Below, in pieces: positions 62,086 to 64,000 of a stretch of 64,000 nt of DNA; the first letter of the stretch is position 1, and every line of letters begins with the position of its first letter. The notes below the pieces were generated by a model, which was not told the origin of the DNA, did no database searches, and worked only from the letters and a program-made list of their open reading frames with translations. Source of the stretch: Chryseobacterium sp. G0162 (GTDB taxonomy: Bacteria > Bacteroidota > Bacteroidia > Flavobacteriales > Weeksellaceae). Made by a program: the position numbers and the translations under genes. The stretch covers positions 2,138,001 to 2,202,000 of the forward strand of contig NZ_CP033922.1 in NCBI RefSeq assembly GCF_003815715.1, given 5' to 3'.

Positions 62086-63216
62086 TTACATTCTTTGTCT
62101 AAGAACCGGTACGATAGAGTTTTTCCATTCATAAAAATCTCCTGCAATGATATGTTCTCTTGCTACTTTTACCAAGTCAAGATAAAATGCTAAGTTATGA
62201 ATTGAAGCGATTTGTTTCGCCAGATATTCTTTGGATACAAACAGGTGACGAAGATACGCTTTTGAATATTCACGATCTACGAAGCTTGTTCCAAACTCAT
62301 CCAAAGGCGAGAAATCACGCTTCCATTTTTCATTTTTAAGATTCATTACCCCTTGCCATGTGAAAAGCATTGCATTTCTGGCATTTCTTGTAGGCATCAC
62401 GCAATCCATCATATCAATTCCTAATCCAATGGATTCCAGAATATTCCAAGGAGTTCCAACTCCCATCAGATATCTTGGTTTTTCTTTTGGAAGAATATCT
62501 GTTACTTCGTCAGTAATTCTGTACATTTCCTCTTCCGGTTCTCCTACAGAAAGACCTCCAATCGCATTTCCTTCTGCTCCTGCTTCAGAAATTACTTCTG
62601 CAGAAATTTTTCTTAAGTCGGAATAAGTAGATCCCTGAACAATTGGGAAAAGTCTTTGCTTATGTCCATATAATTCAGGATTATCATTGGTCCATTCTAT
62701 ACATCTTTTCAGCCAACGATGAGTAAGCTCCATAGATGATTTTGCCTGGTTGTAATCACAAGGATAAGGAGTACATTCGTCAAAAGCCATAAAAATATCA
62801 GCCCCGATCTGTCTTTGAATTTCCATTGATCTTTCAGGAGAAAACATGTGATAGCTTCCGTCAATATGAGACTTGAATCTAGCCCCTTCTTCTGTCATTT
62901 TTCGGTTGCTCGCTAACGAGAATACCTGAAAACCTCCTGAATCTGTAAGAATAGGAAGATCCCAGTTCATGAATTTATGTAAACCACCGGCATCCTGCAT
63001 CGTTTCCATTCCTGGACGAAGATAAAGGTGGTAAGTATTTCCCAAAATAATCTGGGCTTTAATGTCTTCTTTTAATTCTCTCTGATGAACTGTTTTCACA
63101 CTTGCAACAGTTCCCACCGGCATAAAAATAGGAGTTTGAATCTTCCCGTGATCTGTAGTAATCTCCCCTGCCCTGGCTTTTCCTTCAGAGGTTTTTTCGA
63201 TATTAAAAAATTTCAT
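62086..63216 (-). CDS. tgt: tRNA-guanine transglycosylase, apparently lacking the zinc cysteines
   Basis: 376 residues. It exchanges guanine 34 of tRNA(Asp, Asn, His, Tyr) for preQ1 in queuosine synthesis. The barrel keeps the catalytic residues: Asp92 in TDSGGFQVFS, the substrate strand AFDECTPYP, QG...GGLSVGE, and the nucleophile region LGIDMMDCVMPTRNARN (Asp268/Asp271). The C-terminal zinc motif, normally C-x-C-x2-C plus His, is DEFGTSFVDREYSKAYLRHL here (306-325): no cysteine is left, only the last ligand His340 (SIHNLAFY). The gene heads the tgt-permease pair. Confidence 0.95.
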   Translation of the reverse strand: MKFFNIEKTSEGKARAGEITTDHGKIQTPIFMPVGTVASVKTVHQRELKEDIKAQIILGNTYHLYLRPGMETMQDAGGLHKFMNWDLPILTDSGGFQVFSLASNRKMTEEGARFKSHIDGSYHMFSPERSMEIQRQIGADIFMAFDECTPYPCDYNQAKSSMELTHRWLKRCIEWTNDNPELYGHKQRLFPIVQGSTYSDLRKISAEVISEAGAEGNAIGGLSVGEPEEEMYRITDEVTDILPKEKPRYLMGVGTPWNILESIGLGIDMMDCVMPTRNARNAMLFTWQGVMNLKNEKWKRDFSPLDEFGTSFVDREYSKAYLRHLFVSKEYLAKQIASIHNLAFYLDLVKVAREHIIAGDFYEWKNSIVPVLRQRM

Positions 63217-63285
63217 CTGTACACTTTTTTAATTCGCTGCGATCAGCGATTATCATTGTCCGGGCAAAACCCGCTTCACCATTAT

Positions 63286-63651
63286 TTATTTTTGAGGCAT
63301 TCCCAATTCAGCCTTCTTTAGTTTATCTTTTACATATTGATCCGCTTTAGGATCCTTCTTTAATAAAATTTGCTGTGCTTCGGTGGCGATGTCTGCCATT
63401 TCTTCTTTAATCACATAATACTTAAAACTTTCAACAAAGTCATCCGGCTTTACATTATGAGATTTTAAAATAAACCTTGTACCAGCTTCCATATTCCTGT
63501 TCTGATACATAAAATTAACCTGATCGTTCATCACAAGGTCAGCGATAACTTCTGCCATCACCTCCTGATCGATCAGATTTTTAGGCTTATCAATATAATC
63601 ACTACATGAAAACAGCCCCAGAAAAACAAAAACAAGAATCCAATTTTTCAT
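63286..63651 (-). CDS. DUF4296 lipoprotein
   Basis: 121 residues from the ATG at 63651 (MKNWILVFVFLGLFSCSDYI); an ATG at 63690 would add 13 polar residues before the signal peptide and is rejected. The lipobox is LFSC. The mature part (IDKPKNLIDQEVMAEVIADL, VNFMYQNRNMEAGTRFIL, then an all-alpha tail) fits the flavobacterial DUF4296 family, here about 100 mature residues. Function unknown; it is encoded between tgt and a glycosyltransferase that may act on lipid carriers. Transcription is probably joint with the upstream glycosyltransferase gene. Confidence 0.85.
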   Translation of the reverse strand: MKNWILVFVFLGLFSCSDYIDKPKNLIDQEVMAEVIADLVMNDQVNFMYQNRNMEAGTRFILKSHNVKPDDFVESFKYYVIKEEMADIATEAQQILLKKDPKADQYVKDKLKKAELGMPQK

Positions 63652-63697
63652 CAGCTTATTTTTATATTTTGTATTGGAAGAATTAGTCATGTCTTAT

Positions 63698-64000
63698 TTA
63701 TAATCTATTGATGATTGACTTCCATTTTAAGTTTAAAACACCAAAAACGGCTTCATGGATAATTCCGCCATTCATTTTGCTTTCTCCTAAAATTCTATTG
63801 GTAAATATAATAGGAACTTCTACAATTCTGAAACCTTTTTTAAAGGCTCTGAATTTCATTTCTATCTGGAATCCGTATCCTTTCAGCTTTACATTATCTA
63901 ATCCTATTTCTTCCAACACTTTTCGCGAAAAGCAGACAAAACCAGCTGTGGTATCGTGAATAGGAAGTCCTAAAACAAATCTAACATATTTTGATGCAAA
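63698..64000 (-). CDS. Dolichol-phosphate-mannose-synthase-like glycosyltransferase, C-terminal part
   Basis: The frame is open to the window edge; only the last 100 residues are inside and the N-terminal half lies to the right. The segment FASKYVRFVLGLPIHDTTAG, followed by FVCFSRKVLEEIG, YGFQIEMKFRAFKKGFRIVE and NRILGESKMNGGI, is the signature of GT2 polyprenol-monophosphomannose synthases. They move a sugar from a nucleotide donor to a polyprenyl phosphate on the inner membrane. An internal GTG at 63919 is not the start. A short 46-base spacer separates it from the DUF4296 gene. Confidence 0.88.
   Translation of the reverse strand, partial: FASKYVRFVLGLPIHDTTAGFVCFSRKVLEEIGLDNVKLKGYGFQIEMKFRAFKKGFRIVEVPIIFTNRILGESKMNGGIIHEAVFGVLNLKWKSIINRL

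Noticed and set aside
1..64000. Search for tRNA, rRNA, CRISPR arrays, intact insertion sequences, prophage genes and a replication origin
   Set aside because: None seen by eye; gaps are short and AT-rich with no cloverleaf, direct-repeat array or integrase.

Overview
The window is chromosomal DNA of a flavobacterium of the Weeksellaceae, most likely Chryseobacterium or a close relative. The signs are AT-rich DNA, promoters of the Bacteroidota type (TTTG, about 19 bases, TAnnTTTG), type IX secretion (T9SS) type B C-terminal sorting domains, an exosortase F (XrtF) pair, many SPII lipoproteins, and two TonB-dependent receptors. I see no phage, plasmid, CRISPR array, rRNA or tRNA. Both ends cut through genes: a lipoprotein on the left and a dolichol-phosphate-mannose-synthase-like glycosyltransferase on the right.

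1-11.7 kb: a partial lipoprotein, a possible 41-residue small gene, a minus-strand operon of three paralogous secreted proteins of unknown function, mfd (transcription-coupled repair), small secreted proteins and lipoproteins, a GH3-family acyl-adenylating enzyme and an MFS exporter. 11.9-21.6 kb: a TPR-like secreted protein and three related T9SS type B surface proteins (two with an L-type lectin domain), with dnaB and rnhA lodged between the first and second copies. 21.7-25.5 kb: a probable operon of a nitroreductase, nadB, an AT-rich membrane protein and nadC (NAD synthesis). 25.7-31 kb: a TonB-dependent receptor, a small membrane protein, asd (lysine/threonine/methionine branch) and a cation efflux transporter.

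31-36 kb: XrtF with its associated membrane protein, then a plus-strand cluster of an AmgK-like sugar kinase, a stand-alone RapZ C-terminal domain, a MurU-like nucleotidyltransferase, a LOG-family protein and a DUF6702-like protein. This cluster looks like an amino-sugar or cell-wall recycling module with a built-in sensor and is my best candidate for an under-described system. 36-43 kb: a broken small membrane gene, a DUF5689 lipoprotein and its TonB receptor, and a divergent secreted endonuclease/phosphatase. 43-51 kb: superoxide dismutase, a divergent DapB-like reductase, rho with a long disordered insert, DUF4293, an M28 peptidase, an ABC exporter and a DUF1801 protein.

51-55.5 kb is accessory: a large secreted repeat protein, a six-helix membrane LuxR-type regulator, and about 1 kb of decayed genes (helix-turn-helix ORFs of a mobile-element type and a secreted-protein relic with two in-frame TAG codons). 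55.5-64 kb returns to core genes: rsfS-ftsH, then LUD protein-cdsA-psd (phospholipid synthesis), birA, an LptF/LptG permease, tgt (apparently without its zinc cysteines), a DUF4296 lipoprotein and the glycosyltransferase. Family names come from recognising motifs by eye; no database search was run.
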